NCBI GenBank assembly: GCA_039583875.1
Contig: CM077162.1
Coordinates: 109,587,808-109,651,807, forward strand
Source of the DNA: Platanthera guangdongensis
Lineage: Eukaryota; Streptophyta; Magnoliopsida; Asparagales; Orchidaceae
Reading direction: 5' to 3'
DNA: 64,000 nucleotides
Position numbers and translations under genes: made by a program. The notes under the pieces were generated by a model. The model was not told where the DNA came from and made no database searches. It saw only the letters and a list, made by a program, of their open reading frames with translations. Below, piece by piece: positions 1-11,662 of the stretch; within the stretch, counting starts at the first letter, position 1; each line of letters opens with the position of its first letter.

Positions 1-915
1 CTTTCAAAAAGGAAGTTAGATGATCAATATAATCGCTTTCTTGAAATGTTCAAACAAATTCTCATAAATTTACCACTTCATGAAGTCATCTCGCAATGCC
101 CAAGTATGCTAAATACTTGAAGGACCTCCTAATAAACAAAAAAAATTAGACAACCTCTCACATGTCACGTTAAATGAGGAATACTCAACGGTCGTCACTA
201 ATAATCTACCTAAAAAATTAACGATCCGGGTTGCTTTTCGATCTCTTGCGTTTTTGGAGATTTATTTGTGAAACATGCATTAGAAGATTTAGGAGCGAGC
301 ATCAATTTGATGCCCTTCTCCTTATATAAGAAATTAGGATTGGGTATTCTCAACCTAACTCGGATGAGCATACAATTAGTTGATCGGTCGATTAAGTATC
401 TGTTAGGAATTTTTGAAGATGTGCTAGTAATGGTTGAAAAATTTACCTTCCCGGTAGATTTTGTCAATCTAGATATCGAAGAGGATGTCGAGGTACCTCT
501 AATCCTCGGCGGCCCCATCCTAGCCACTTCTCGTGCGGTAATAGATGTAAGCAACGGAGAATTGCTGCTCCGAGTGGGAAACAATGAGGTCACTTTTGAA
601 ATTAACCAATCTATGAAAAACACTTTATCAAATGATGACTCATGTTTTTTTCTAGATGTTTTAAGTGAACTCTTTTTTCTTTTTCTAATATTTCGAGTAA
701 TGAATTTTCTTCATCTTTTTCTGAAATATCTCAAAGTTTTTCTGAAATTTATCCCGAATTTATTTTAGACACGGCCGTGTCTGTGCACATGTCCGTTCAA
801 ACTAATGTTGAAAATGATTTTATTTCTAGGAAGAGAATTTTCGAAACTCTTTCTTTTGAAAAACAAAAGGATTTGAAAAATTCTTATGACGAACCACCCA
901 CTCTTGAATTGAAAC
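1..915 (+). pseudogene. Athila-like gypsy gag-protease region, left copy
   Basis: Remnant of a Ty3/gypsy polyprotein that starts before the window. Positions 1-120 still read as the gag-protease linker (KLDDQYNRFLEMFKQI, then LPLHEVISQ). The retropepsin follows at about 268-620 with the LGASINLMP active-site region (D-L-G in place of D-T/S-G, usual in this group), then VPLILGGP. The reading resumes at 777-915 and ends in PPTLELK, exactly where element X is inserted. Several frame breaks separate these blocks, so no protease can be made. The same region is present on the - strand at 63080-63954. The Athila assignment rests on motif wording recalled from the family, not on a search. Confidence 0.8.
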
Positions 916-2659
916 TATTGAAACCAGAATCCGGTCTCCGTGTAGTTCGAGATCCCAAAAGAGGGGTGACCGCGCACCTACTCCACTCAAGCGAATAATC
1001 TAGGTACAAGACTAGGAACATAAGGGACAGACCCAAGGTCTCAGCGTGGAGGTCCCACCACATACCAGGAAGACTAACAGACTCTTCCCCTCCCAAGCCA
1101 AAGACTGAGCTAATTAGGAACCATTGGAAGGCTCTCTTGGCCGACCAGAACACCTAAGGAGGATCTCAAGATCCACTCCATTTTAACTAGAGGTGCCACC
1201 TCGGGTCTATGTAAAACGTCCTTCATCAGCCCACTAATAACATAACCTCACCAAACAGTTCTATTTTACGCAGCTCCAACTGGGCTGCAAACAACGCGAC
1301 TCCGCTCTCATAAAATGCTATGAGCAGGCCCTCAAGGGCTTCCCGGTAACTTTACCTCGGGGCCCCCACGGGGCGAGTGGTTCACGAGCACACCACTTGC
1401 CCAAGACAGAAGAGATAGATCACATACACATAGCATCACAGATATTTAAATTACAGGAATATAAATTCCATACTTCGGCACGCAGGCCAGCAATATAAGC
1501 AAAAATAGGCCTTCGAGGGCGGCATAAACTTGGGCTTTAAGCCCGCTACTTCCCGTTGTGTACCGCCACACCTGTACGCCAACGTCTCGACAAGTGGCTG
1601 CCAGCTGAACAACAGTCGGCTAACATAAGTTGGCCAAATATATTGCACAAACCCTTTTTTTTTTGGGGGGGGGGGGGGGCGTTGCTCAATCCCTACAAAA
1701 GATAATATACAACTTCCTCGGAGTCTTCTCAGGAACCTCAGAACATCACCAATCCGCTTACATATCCGGATGGGCTTCACACAGCATGCCTAAACCCGTA
1801 CCCACGCTTCCGGGTGCTAATGCAATTAATAGCGGGGATGTGAACATCAACCTGTCAGAGAGCACCCTTCCTACACCCGTCGGCGGAGAGGAGCTTCCAT
1901 GCAAATATGGAAAATGAGGGCTTGACCTGCCCGAGTAGAAACTTCATTACCCTTGGCGCATTTGTTGACGAAGCTGCAGCCGTGTATCGACTGTACACGC
2001 ACGGATCCGGACGTCGCAGTATGAACTCTGATCCTTTTTCTTGCTGTGGATCTTGATAACAATAGCCATAAAGAGGCTAAGGGAAAATTTGCTAGAGGCA
2101 GCCTGGACAGGAGAAGTAGGAGGCTTGGGCACCACCTCCGGGCGGCGGCCTGGACAGAAAACATAGGAGGGGCCGGGCTGCGCTCCTCCTTGCGGCAGCG
2201 GCCTAGACTGAAAGAGGTGGAGTCTTGTGCTGATCTCCAGGCGTCGACCTGGACTGTAAGAAATGGAGGGGGCTCGGGCTGCCCCTCGTGGCCGGCGACA
2301 GGAAAGAAGCTAGGGCTCGGCTTGGATGCAGGCGGCGACTGGGAAGGAGAGTCGCGCTCGTCCTTGCTTTTGCCCTAGGCGGCGATGACGAGAGAGATCT
2401 GGATAAAGGGAGAGAGATCGGGATATAGAAGGAGAGAGATTTTCCCCTTTATCCTTTTTTTCCTGCTGCCCCCACCTGATGCCCCTCTCTCTTCTTTATT
2501 TTCTTTCTTCCCTCTGCTGCTACCCCATGCCTGCATTTCCTCTTCGTCTCTTTTTTCTCCCCTCCACCTTTTTCTCTTTTGCTTTTTGTTGTACCCGATG
2601 CCCTTCTCTCCCCTCCCTTTATTTTTCTTCTGCCTATATAAATAATAATCTGATATATG

Positions 2660-2736
<77 letters not shown>

Positions 2737-2902
2737 TATACATATATATATATATATTAAAAGTATATGCACATAAAACCTTCACCCGCACGCACGAGCA
2801 CCCGCACGTCTTCGAACGGGGCTATACTACATTGTCGCTCATAGCGCCCCCCAAGTCTGCCACTTGGGGAGGGTCCTACTCGGCCAGGTACGGGGTTGTA
2901 CA
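916..2902 (-). repeat. 3' LTR of element X, left copy
   Basis: The LTR is 1987 bp. Its outer end reads TATTGAAACC on the + strand, where the sister LTR at 5281 has TGTTGAAACC, so the canonical TG has mutated. It contains a T8/G16 homopolymer near 1655-1679 and a long TA microsatellite. Conceptual translation of matching stretches suggests 8-10 percent divergence from the 5281-7209 LTR, so X looks older than the other insertions that can be dated here. Confidence 0.8.
2653..2758. repeat. (TA)n microsatellite in X LTR
   Basis: About 105 bp of almost pure alternating TA. The right-arm LTR (61240-61340) has an equivalent tract of different internal structure, and the second LTR of the left copy (7017-7066) has a much shorter one. 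This is expected length instability. A tatataaata string beside it could act as a TATA element, but it is readable in both directions. Confidence 0.85.
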
Positions 2903-5280
2903 CAATCCCCGCTCTTTTCGAGCGAGTCCCACGCTCGGAAAGAAATGTCCAACCCCAAGTATCCGGCGAGTGGGAGCCGACCCAAAAACAAATTGAGTGA
3001 ATTCCTCACTTGGAGACAAGGAGAGATCCACACCATGGGCTCACTTTCACAATCCTATTAGATATTTCAACAAGAGTATCAGTAGCCCGTGGTTTTCCTC
3101 CTATGCTCATCATCCACAACATACACATTAAACAATGAACTCTAACACAACTAATAATCCACTCCCTTTATAGAGGTAAAAAGGCATGCAGGTGCCTAAG
3201 GATCAAAGTCCCCTGAAATAAAAATAACTACAATACTAAAATCTACTAACAAAATCACAATTTGCCCACGCCTCTATGAGTGGCCCTTACCAGTATCATT
3301 GAAACGTTCACTATCTATTCCTCCAAGATTCGAAGTTAGCATTATAGATTTATAGAACTAGAAAAAATAGCCTTTTCCTAATACTAGTCGCATGATACCT
3401 TCACACAAAATCAGGTTGTAAACATAATTGAGCTAAGGGTCAGCCTATCTAACTTTCAAGCATGAAGACAGACTTAGGATGAGGGAGTTTCCATAAAAAA
3501 TATTGAACATACCATAAGGTTTCCGTTCTTGAAAAAATCAGTATTTCTTCAAATCTTGAAAATTGACAAGTTTTAAAAACAAAGCTTCCTTCTTAAGAAT
3601 AAAATAAAACGAGTACTCTTGGACAGGACACAACCGCGTGACTCTCAACGCTAAGGAGACATGGACAATTCTTTCAAGAAGAAATAGTTTGTCATTCCTG
3701 TGACACGTTCTTAACTCCCCATTATTTTTACCATGATTACTTAATTGTTCAAAGTTACGATATGTATGAGGTACATGGTTAGTATAAAACAGACATTTGA
3801 GAGCAAAGCTCTTTCAAAGGGAAATTACGGGAATAAAAACAAATTATTTAAATCATTCTTTTTGTGTGCAGTGTATCATGGGAATCAAAGGGCTGATGGA
3901 ATGTACCGCTCGAAGTAACCTCCCACTCAAAACAACCTCCAACCATCGAGTGAGCCTGCAGACCTACCAGCTAGATGGGAGCCTGGACAGCGGGTCTTCT
4001 CAGGGTCTCCTCTCCAAACAACATCCAGCCACCAAGTGAGCCTACAGATCTGCCAGCTAGATGGGAGCGTGGACATCGGGTCTTCTCAGGGTCTCCTCTC
4101 CAAACAACCTCCAACCACTGAGTGAGCCTACAGACCTGCCAGCTAGATGGGAGCCTGGACAGCGGGTCTTCTCGGGGTCTCCTCACCAAACAACCTCCAA
4201 CCACTGAGTAAGCCTACAGACCTGCCAACTAGATGGAAGCTGGGCAGCGGGTCTTCTCGGGGTATCCTCTCCAAACAACCTCCAACCACCGAGTGAGCCT
4301 ACAGCCCTGCCAGCTAGATGGTAGCCTAGACAGCTGGTCTTCTCGGGGTCTGCTCTCCAAACAACCTCCAACCATCGAGTGAGCCTACAAACCTGCCAGC
4401 TAGATGGGATCCTAGACAGCGGGTCTTCTCGGTGTCTCCCCTCCAAACAACCTCCAACCAACGAGTGATCCTACAGACCTGCCAGCTAGATGGGAGCCTG
4501 GACAACGGGTCTTCTCGGGGTCTCCTCTTCAAACAACCTCCAACCACCGAGTGAGCCTACAGACATCCCAGCTAGATGGGAGCTTGGATAGAGGGTCTTC
4601 TCGGGGTCTCCTCTCCAAACAACCTCCAACCACCGAGTGAGCCTACAGCCCTGCCAGCTAGATGGGAGCCTGGATAGCGTGTCTTCTCGGGTCTCCTCTC
4701 CAAACAACCTCCAACCTCAGCGGGGCCATCCATACAAGCAGCCTTTGTCCCTAAGATGCGACCACTTTGCACCAAAAGTTGTCGAACTCGCTTCCAAGAA
4801 GAAAGAAAACTAACTTTTTTTACAAATCTATTTTATTCACGAAGAACTATTTTGACATGATTAGATGAACGTTACATTTCTGCAAACAGGTGCAGATCCT
4901 ACTCCAAATTCTATGAGATTCTAGCAACAGTTTTAGGACGGGATATTAAACGAACAAATAAAATTATCCTCCAAGTAGATTTGTGATTTGGGCAACATTT
5001 ATCAAACGCAAACTCAAAAGCTTAAGCATTCATGGCAAAATGGAATTGACATTTGAATAAATCAAACACATAGCTATATCACCTACTAAACCTCAATATA
5101 GACTTAATACAAGTTGTCCAAAAATTCTAAACTCAGGGAGGGGACGACTCCATATATGAGGACCTTACATACAAAGAACCAGCGCATGACCCTAGTTGTC
5201 ACTTGGTTCCTCGTCTATAGCCATGACGCTCGTTTGAGTTCTTCCGTGCTGGTCACTCTCCACGCTCACTGCACCATAAA
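2903..5280 (-). other. Non-coding interior of element X, left copy
   Basis: I find no gag, protease, RT or integrase motif on either strand. In element sense (- strand) it starts after the 5' LTR with TGGTGCAGTGAGCG, a possible primer site beginning with the TGG expected for a tRNA 3' end; the tRNA is not identified. It ends with the purine tract next to the 3' LTR. The middle holds the 86 bp tandem array. The rest (about 3050-3900 and 4720-5280) is AT-rich sequence with nothing recognised. Confidence 0.65.
3905..4716. repeat. 86 bp tandem repeat array in X, left copy
   Basis: About nine copies of an 86 bp unit containing ccaaacaacctccaacca and the bottom-strand complement of agctggcaggtctgtagg. 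The period is 86, which is 2 modulo 3, so any frame runs through all three phases and yields repetitive pseudo-proteins in several frames. I read these as artefacts of the array, not genes. The right copy carries the same array at about 59260-60045. Confidence 0.9.
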
Positions 5281-7209
5281 TGTTGAAACCGGAATCCGGT
5301 CTCCGTGGATTTCGAGATCCCAAAAGATGGGTGACCGTGCACCTACTACACTCAACCGAATAATCTAGACACAAGACTAGGAACATAAGGGACAGACCCA
5401 AGGTTTTAGCGTGGAGGTCACACCACATACCCGGAAGACTAAAAGACTCTTCCCCTCCCACTCCAAAGACTGAGCTAATTAGGCACCTTTGGAAGGCTCT
5501 CTTGGCCGACCAGAACCCTAAGGAGGATCTCAAGATCCACTCTCTTTTAACTAGAGGTGCCACCTCGGGTCTACGTAAAACGTCCTTCATCAGCCCTACT
5601 AATAACATAGCCTCACCGAACAGTTCAATTTTACGCTGCTCCAACTGGGCTGCAAACAGCAAACTCCGCTGTCCTAAAAGGCTATTTACAAGCCCTCAAG
5701 GGCTTCTCGGTAACTTTACCTCGGGCTCCCACGGGGCGAGTGGTTTACGAGCACACCACTTGCCCAAGATAGAAGAGATAGATCACATACACAGAGCATC
5801 ACAGATATTTAAATTATAGGAATATAAATTCCATACTTCAGCACACAGGCGGCAATATAAGCAAAAATAGGCCTTCAAGGGCCGGCACAAGCTTGTGCTT
5901 TAAGCCCTCTACTTCTCGCTGGGTACTGCTGCACTTGTACACCAACGTCTCGACAAGCGGCTTCCAGCTGAACAACAGTCGACTAACATAAGCTGGCCAA
6001 ATATATTGCACACACCCCTTGTTTTGGGGGGGGGGGGGGTGGCATTGCTTAATCCCTGCAAACAGACAATATACAACTTCATCGGAGTCTTCTCTAGGAA
6101 CACCAGAACAACACCAATCCGGCTTACATATCCGGATGGGCTTCACACAACATACCTAAACCTGTACCCACGCTTCCGTGTGCTAATGCAATTAATAGTG
6201 GGGATGTGAACATCACCCGTCAGAGAGCACCCTTCCTCCACCAATCGGCAGAGAGGAGCTTCCATGCAAATATGGAAAATGAGGACTTCACTTGCCCGAG
6301 TAAAAACTTCATTACCCATGGCGCGTATGTTGACGAAGCCGCAACCGTGTATTAACTATACACGCACGGATTCGGACGTCGCAGTATGAACTCTGATCCT
6401 TTTTCTTGTTGTGGATCTTGATAACAATAGCCATGAAGAGGCTCGGGCAACACTTGCTGGAGACGACCTGGACAGGAGAAGTAGGAGGCTCGGGCACCAC
6501 CTCCGGGCGGTGGTCTGGATAGAAAAAATAGGAGGGGCCAGGCTGCGCTCCTCCTTGCGAAGGCGGCCCGGACTGAAAGAGGTGTGGGCTCGGGCTGATC
6601 TCCAGGCGGCGGCCTGGACTGGAAGAAATGGAGGGGGCTCGGGCTGCCCCTCATGGCCGGCGACGGGAAAGAAGCTAGGGCTCGGGTTGGATGCAGGCGG
6701 CAACGGGGAAGGAGAGTCGGGCTCGTCCTTGCTTTTTCCCTAGGCAGCAATGACGAGAGAGATCAAGATAGAGGGATAGAGATCGGGATAGAGGGAGAGA
6801 GATTTGCCCCTTTTTCCTTTTCCCCTGCTGCCCCCACATGATGCCCCCTCTCTCTTCTTTATTTTCTTTCTTCCCTCTGCTGCTACCCCATGTCTGCCTT
6901 TCCTCTTCCTCTCTTATTTCTCCCCTCCACCTTTTTCTCTTTTGCTTTTTGCTGTACCCGATACCCTTCTCTCCCCTCTCTTTATTTTTCTTCTACCTGT
7001 ATAAATAAATTATCTGATATATGTATAATATATATATATTATAATATTTAACATATATATATATTAAAAGTCTATGCACATAAAACCTCCACACGCACGC
7101 ACGAGCACCCGCACGTCTTCGAATGGGGCTATACTACATTGTCGCTCATAGTGCCCCCCAAGTCCGCCACCTGGGGAGGGTACGACTCGTCCGGGTACGG
7201 GGTTGTACA
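5281..7209 (-). repeat. 5' LTR of element X, left copy
   Basis: The LTR is 1929 bp, from TGTTGAAACC to GGTTGTACA on the + strand, with intact TG and CA ends. It is a direct repeat of 916-2902. It contains a G-run (about 6027-6040) and a shorter TA tract (7017-7066). The duplicated target GAGAC follows at 7210-7214. Confidence 0.8.
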
Positions 7210-7214
7210 GAGAC

Positions 7215-8450
7215 CGCTCCACGAACATCTAAAACATTCTTTTCTCGAAACAAATTCCAACTTGCATGTTATAATCTCGGCCTTTCATTCTCCATTCGAA
7301 AATGATCAATTGATCGAAGTTCTATGAAGGCATCAACGAGCTATATCATGGATAATATCTGATATTTCTTGCTGAAGCCCCTCCTTTTGCACACATAAAA
7401 TGTTTTTGGAAGAAAATTCTAAGAGTATAGTCCAACCTCAACATCGTTTAAATCCAAACATGAAGAAGGTCGTAAAGGGAGAGGCCTTAAAATTATTAGA
7501 TGTGGAGATAATTTATCCTATCTCGGATAGTAAGTGGGTGAGTCCATTCCAAGTAGTGCAAAAAAGAGGGATCATGGTAGTCTTAAACAATAATAACACT
7601 CTAATACCGACGAGAACAGTGACAGGGTGGTGAATGTGTATCGATTATCACAAGTTAAACGATGCCACCCGCAAAGACCATTTCCCCTTCCCTTTATCGA
7701 TTAAATTTTAGAACGCTTATCTGGGCATAGTTTTTATTATTTTCTCGACGTTCTCTCGGGATATTTCCAAATCCCTATCGCACCCGAGGACCAAGAGAAG
7801 GCAAAATTCACTTGCCTCTTCGGGACCATCGCTTATCGTAGAATGCCTTTTCGGATATGTAATGCGCCAGCTACATTTCAGCGATGTATGCTTGCTGTTT
7901 TCGATAAATACGTAGAAAATATTATGGAAGTTTTTATGAACAATTTTTCGGTTTTTGGCGACTCTTTTGATTTATGTTTAAAAAATTTGGGAAAAGTTTT
8001 ACAACGCTGCGAAGAAATAAATTTAGTTTTAAATTGGGAGAAGTGCCACTTTATTGTGCGTGAAGGATTAGTCCTTGGCCACAAGATTTCTGCTAAAGGA
8101 ATTGAAGTGGACAGAGCAAAAATTGAAGTAATTGAAAAGCTACCGCCACCTATGAATATCAAAGCGATTAGAAGTTTTCTATTGCATGCAGGTTTTTATC
8201 GACGATTCAATAAAGACTTTTCAAAAATTACTAAGCCTCTCACCCACCTTCTTGAGAAAGAAACTCCTTTTATTTTTGAGGATTCTTGTCTAACTGCGTT
8301 TGAATTAATTAAATCTAAACTTATAAATGCTCCGATTATGATCGCTCCGATCTGAGATTTTTCATTTGAAATATTGTGTGATGTGAGTAGTTATGCGGTC
8401 GGTGCGGTTCTAGGACAACGAATAGCTAAGACCTTATATCTTATCTACAA
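7215..8450 (+). pseudogene. Athila-like gypsy reverse transcriptase, left copy
   Basis: Continues the 1-915 polyprotein after X. Motifs in order: LHEHLKHSF, SPSFCTHKMFLEEN, QPQHRLNPNMKKVVKGE, IYPISDSKWVSPFQVV, CIDYHKLNDATRKDHFP, FLDVLSGYFQIPIAPEDQ, MPFRICNAPATFQRCM, then FMNNFSVFGDS where FMDDFSVFGDS is expected. Both catalytic aspartates are therefore asparagine. In-frame stops at 7631 (CGA to TGA) and in the following Q codon (CAA to TAA) look like cytosine deamination. The sequence is cut at 8450, inside the start of the RNase H, by copia A. The same stops and the NN change occur in the right copy. Confidence 0.9.
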
Positions 8451-10041
8451 TGTTGGAACACCCTATTACTGATTTGGGTCAGGATCACTATGTCTCTTAG
8501 GAAACCTATTTTGACCTCATTGTATAGATCTAAAGGTCAATTAGAATTGAGTCTAAGGGTTAGTAGTTAGGTTTGGAAGCTGCCCTCAAGACCAAGTTTT
8601 TCAGTTTGGAAACTAAGTCATTTCGTCGAGCTCAGTACGACGAATCGTCGAAATCCATTGGACGATCGGTGAGCTCACTTCGACGAATCGTCGAACTCCA
8701 TTCGACAATCTCTTAGCTCAACTTCATCAAGTTGTCGAACTCCATTCGACGATCTTCGAGCTCGGATCGACGATCTTGACTCCAGTTTGATTCTCTATCT
8801 CTGAGCTCAGTTCGACGATCTTTGAGCTCAGATCGACGATCTCTGTTTCTGTCTAAGTCCAAATCTCTGAGCTCAGTTCGACGATAGTGGAGCTCAGTTC
8901 GATGTTTTTCTGAAGAGTTCAACGATTTTCAAGATTCAAATATGGACAGCTGTGGAATTATTGTCAGCATTTAATTCAGAGATCTTACAGCCGTTTTCGT
9001 TTATTCTGTAGCAAGTTTCAAGGAATTATCAAGGAATGTTTTTATTGGACTTTCCTCCTGAAGACAAATGCAGTTAAGGAAGTCATTGATGACAGGCCAA
9101 CGGCTATCTTGCACAATGGACAATTTCTATTCAGACAGAAGAAATAAAAGATAATTCTTCAACTTCAATAATATCAATCCAGTAGAGAACTCTGAAAAAG
9201 AAAAGAAGAGGAATTTTCTCTACAACAACTCTCACACAACAATTACACAGAGAAAGAAAGAGAGTTGCAGGCATTCTCTATCTCAAGAATTCATACAGAA
9301 CACATCACCAAAGGAGATCAATCATCTGAAATTTTCAGATCTCTCTTTTTTCAAGTGTTCAAGGCCATCATCATTCAAGACTCCAGACACCTCACATTTC
9401 AGTTGCTGCTGAAATCATCGTTTGCTGGAGATCAATTTTTTGAAGGCCTATCACCCTACTGCAAAGCTTCATTTCTTGAACAACTCAAGATCTCAGGGGG
9501 AGCTTTGACAACATCACTGAATCCACATAGTCTTCTCACTGTGATTGAGAAAAGAAGACTTTCATCACTCTCTAATCCCCACCTCTGTAAAGGGTTTTTC
9601 AAACTCCCTTCAAAAATTTGTGTGTGGTTTTTGAGCACCTTATCAAAAGCTCATTGGTGGCAAGACACCTGATCAAAAAATCTGGTTTGGTTTTTGAGCA
9701 CCTTATCAAAAGCTCATTGGTGCCCAGGATACATGATCAACTCATCATGCAGTGGATTCCTACCTAGGGTGGTAGAAGAGTGGATGTACCCAGATTGGTT
9801 GGGGAACCACTATAGCTCCTTGTGTCTTCTGGTTGCCTGTGTGTCTTTTGTTTCTGGCTGTGGCTTGTGATTAGTTTCTTTTGTAGATTGTGATTATTCT
9901 GTGTTTAGATTTACTTTTGATTATTTGCTTCCCTGTTCACATTAGAATACAACAACTGTTGTAAAAGTTTTTAGCAAGCACCATACTCTATTCACGACCC
10001 CCCCCCCCTCTAGAGTATATCAGATCTAACTCACACTTTCA
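8451..10041 (+). repeat. 5' LTR of copia A, left copy
   Basis: The LTR is 1591 bp, TGTTGGAACA to CACACTTTCA. The 3' half contains a C-run just before the end (ccccccctctagagtat), the counterpart of the G-runs in the other copies. Two further copies of this LTR lie at 30674-32261 and 53903-55526. A 135-codon open stretch at 9265-9672 is kept in this LTR and in the 53903-55526 LTR, and in part in the 30674-32261 LTR, but it has no ATG start and I do not count it as a gene. Confidence 0.9.
8590..8900 (+). repeat. GATCGTCGAA/TTCGACGATC inverted-word array in copia A LTR
   Basis: About ten occurrences of ttcgacgat or its complement, separated by gagctca-type spacers and often paired head to head to make short palindromes. 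The array starts about 140 bp into the LTR, that is in U3. The same word recurs in the other two A LTRs (31790-32095 and 55060-55350), before the 3' ORF (35590-35885) and in the gag-pol spacer (52066-52245). Confidence 0.85.
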
Positions 10042-10043
10042 AT

Positions 10044-10055
10044 TGGTATCAGAGC
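10044..10055 (+). other. Primer binding site, tRNA-iMet type
   Basis: TGGTATCAGAGC lies two bases after the LTR end. This is the standard plant copia primer site complementary to initiator methionine tRNA. It fixes the LTR boundary at 10041. Confidence 0.95.
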
Positions 10056-10146
10056 GAGGTTGGTTAAAAATACCACATCTCAGTGGTTGTACAGGCTAAC
10101 ACCTAAACCCAAAGATTCCTTTAGTTAGATCTGCTTGTTGTAGATT

Positions 10147-10962
10147 TTGTTATTAGAATTTTTCTTCACAAAATTTGCCCAAAATAAAGATTACGGTAGC
10201 ACCAGACCTCTAGTGTGCAATCTGTCTAAGTTTGCACTTTGGAAAGAAAGGATTAGACTATACATAAATTCTATTGATGAGGACATTTTTAATTCTGTTT
10301 TGACAGTTTGTCCAAGACCTCCAGAGAACACAAGTATAAATGCTGTTCCACCTCCTTCAGGAACAGATGCAGAGATCAAGAAGTGGAAGGTAGCAGATGC
10401 AAAGACTATGAATATCTTAGCCCAGACTATGTCTGATGACATTTTCCAAAAGGTAGCTGAATGCAACTCAGCAAAGGAGATCTGGGACAAGCTATCTGAA
10501 ATAGTCTCAGGATCTGCGGATGAAAGAAAGGATAGAAGATCTCACCTCATAACCCAATATGAGAACTTCAAGAAAGGAGAAGCTGAGTCAGTAGGAGATA
10601 TGTACAATATACTCAGTCTTATAGTCAATGAGCTAAAAACTTTAGATAAGGATATATCATTGACTGGGCTAAATGATAAAATCCTAATGTACTTCCCAAG
10701 CACTTGGGACTCAAGGATGTGGCCAATCAAGGATGCTAGAAGTCTCATTGAAATCACAACAAAAGCTCTCTTGGGCAAGCTAAAGTCTTATGAGGTGCTC
10801 ATTAAGAACAGAGAAGAATAGTAGAAGGCTGCCTCACCAGCCACAAGAAAGGAAAAGACAATAGCTTTCAAAGCCACTGAAGATCAGCCTGAAGACAAAG
10901 TCACATGCAATGATGAGCTGCTTAGTCTACTGGCTAAAAGATTTTACAAGATGGCCAGGAAA
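10147..10962 (+). pseudogene. Copia A gag (UBN2-type), left copy, start codon lost, truncated
   Basis: The capsid-like reading starts at AQNKDYGSTRPLVCNLSKFA and runs to LIKNREE, then two in-frame TAG stops, then KAASPAT onward until homology ends at 10962. The ATG of the right copy (53769) is destroyed here by a substitution plus a one-base deletion. Roughly ten of 215 residues differ from the right copy. It lacks the zinc knuckle, which would lie past the break. Confidence 0.85.
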
Positions 10963-11071
10963 TAAACTGGGAGCCGCTGCCAGCAGCGTGGATCCCACCG
11001 ATTGCTCCACCAGAGTAGATCCCAGATCCTTTAGAAGATTCCCCAGATCAGCAGAGTAGATCCCACCGATG
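10963..11071. other. Junction filler between duplicated arm and gypsy scrap
   Basis: About 109 bp matching neither neighbour, with internal repeats of gtagatccca and cccaccgatggcg-like strings. Short repetitive filler of this kind is typical of end-joining with template switching. It marks the breakpoint of the left arm. Confidence 0.6.
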
Positions 11072-11662
11072 GCGAGTAAAATAGGTACTTCCCCAGATTT
11101 GCGAGTTACGAATGCCTGGGTGATGTCGCTCCCCCAAGCTTGCGCTTTGGAATTTCTCGAAATATTATCCCGAACTTCTGGTGGAATTAGCAATGTTGGA
11201 GCCGACAATCGGAAACCTCAGCATGTCAGAGCTGCCCGGGGCAAAAAGTGAAAAATAAAGAAAACAGAAAAAACCTTGCGTTGCCTCCCAAGAGCGTCCT
11301 TTGTTTAAAAGGTCGTTTGTGCTCGACCAAAAAGAATATTTTCCAACAATAAGAAGTCTTAAATTATTATTAAAGTCCAAATAAATAAAAATAGTTCAAG
11401 TGTTCAATAACACTACTTTTTCCGTCGTAGTGGTAATTAAATTGTTTGACAAATAGAGTTTTGACCGATGACCGTTTACTTTGAATTCACCCTTATCTGG
11501 GTGCGAAACCAGAATCGTGCAATATGGAAAAACCTGCTTTACCACAAATGGTCCAGACCAGTGCGACTTAAGTTTTCCTAGGAATAACCGCAATTGTGAA
11601 TTAACAAGGACTTGATCGCCCGGTTGAAACATTTTTGGATGTCGAATATTTTTATCATACAA
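11072..11662 (-). pseudogene. Gypsy integrase C-terminal scrap
   Basis: Almost identical, in the same orientation, to 28704-29291. Reads DKNIRHPKMFQPGDQVLVNSQ, LKSHWSGPFVVKQVFP and KVNGHRSKLYLS, the integrase C-terminal region of the Athila-like element, followed by 3' untranslated sequence. It begins at the shared taaaataggtacttcc and ends at tttttatcat. It has the opposite orientation to the left arm beside it, so this locus is a rearranged joint and not a simple inverted copy. Confidence 0.85.

Larger units (their letters stand above)
916..7209 (-). mobile_element. Element X, coding-free LTR retrotransposon (LARD-like), left copy
   Basis: Two direct repeats of about 1.95 kb (916-2902 and 5281-7209) flank a 2.4 kb interior with no gag or pol. 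The termini are TGTACAACC and GGTTTCAACA in element orientation. The target duplication is GAAAC (911-915) and GAGAC (7210-7214; the right copy has GAAAC). Removing the insert restores the gypsy reading ELKPLHEHLK, which proves the boundaries. Orientation is inferred from a purine tract (aaaagagcgggg in - sense, 2903-2919) next to the 916-2902 LTR. The size and lack of coding fit the LARD class of non-autonomous elements. Its autonomous partner is not visible here. Confidence 0.85.
234..10962. repeat. Left arm of a 10.7 kb inverted repeat
   Basis: This segment matches the reverse complement of 52981-63756 throughout: gypsy protease, element X with both LTRs, gypsy reverse transcriptase, copia A 5' LTR, primer site and gag. 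Homology starts at the cttttcg shared by 234 and 63756, and stops after ggccaggaaa at 10962, opposite 52981. Judged by eye from conceptual proteins, the arms differ by a few percent with small indels, too much for a folded-read assembly artefact. Both arms carry the same internal stop codons and insertion junctions. Confidence 0.9.
8451..10962 (+). mobile_element. Copia element A, left partial copy (5' LTR and gag)
   Basis: A Sirevirus-like Ty1/copia 5' end inserted into the gypsy RNase H. It consists of LTR, tRNA-iMet primer site and gag, then breaks off at 10962 inside the nucleocapsid region. The flank before the LTR is tacaa, matching the TACTA target of the main copy with one change. It is the mirror of 52981-55526, so it was copied with the arm rather than inserted independently. 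Confidence 0.9.

Noticed and set aside
3905..4716. Overlapping proteins of the type MVGGCLERRPREDPLS on either strand in both X copies
   Set aside because: They are translations of an 86 bp tandem repeat seen in all frames because 86 is not a multiple of three; no start context or conservation independent of the DNA repeat.
9265..9672. 135-codon open frame kept in two of the three copia A LTRs
   Set aside because: No ATG start, lies inside the LTR, is broken in the third LTR, and differences between copies do not favour silent changes by eye.
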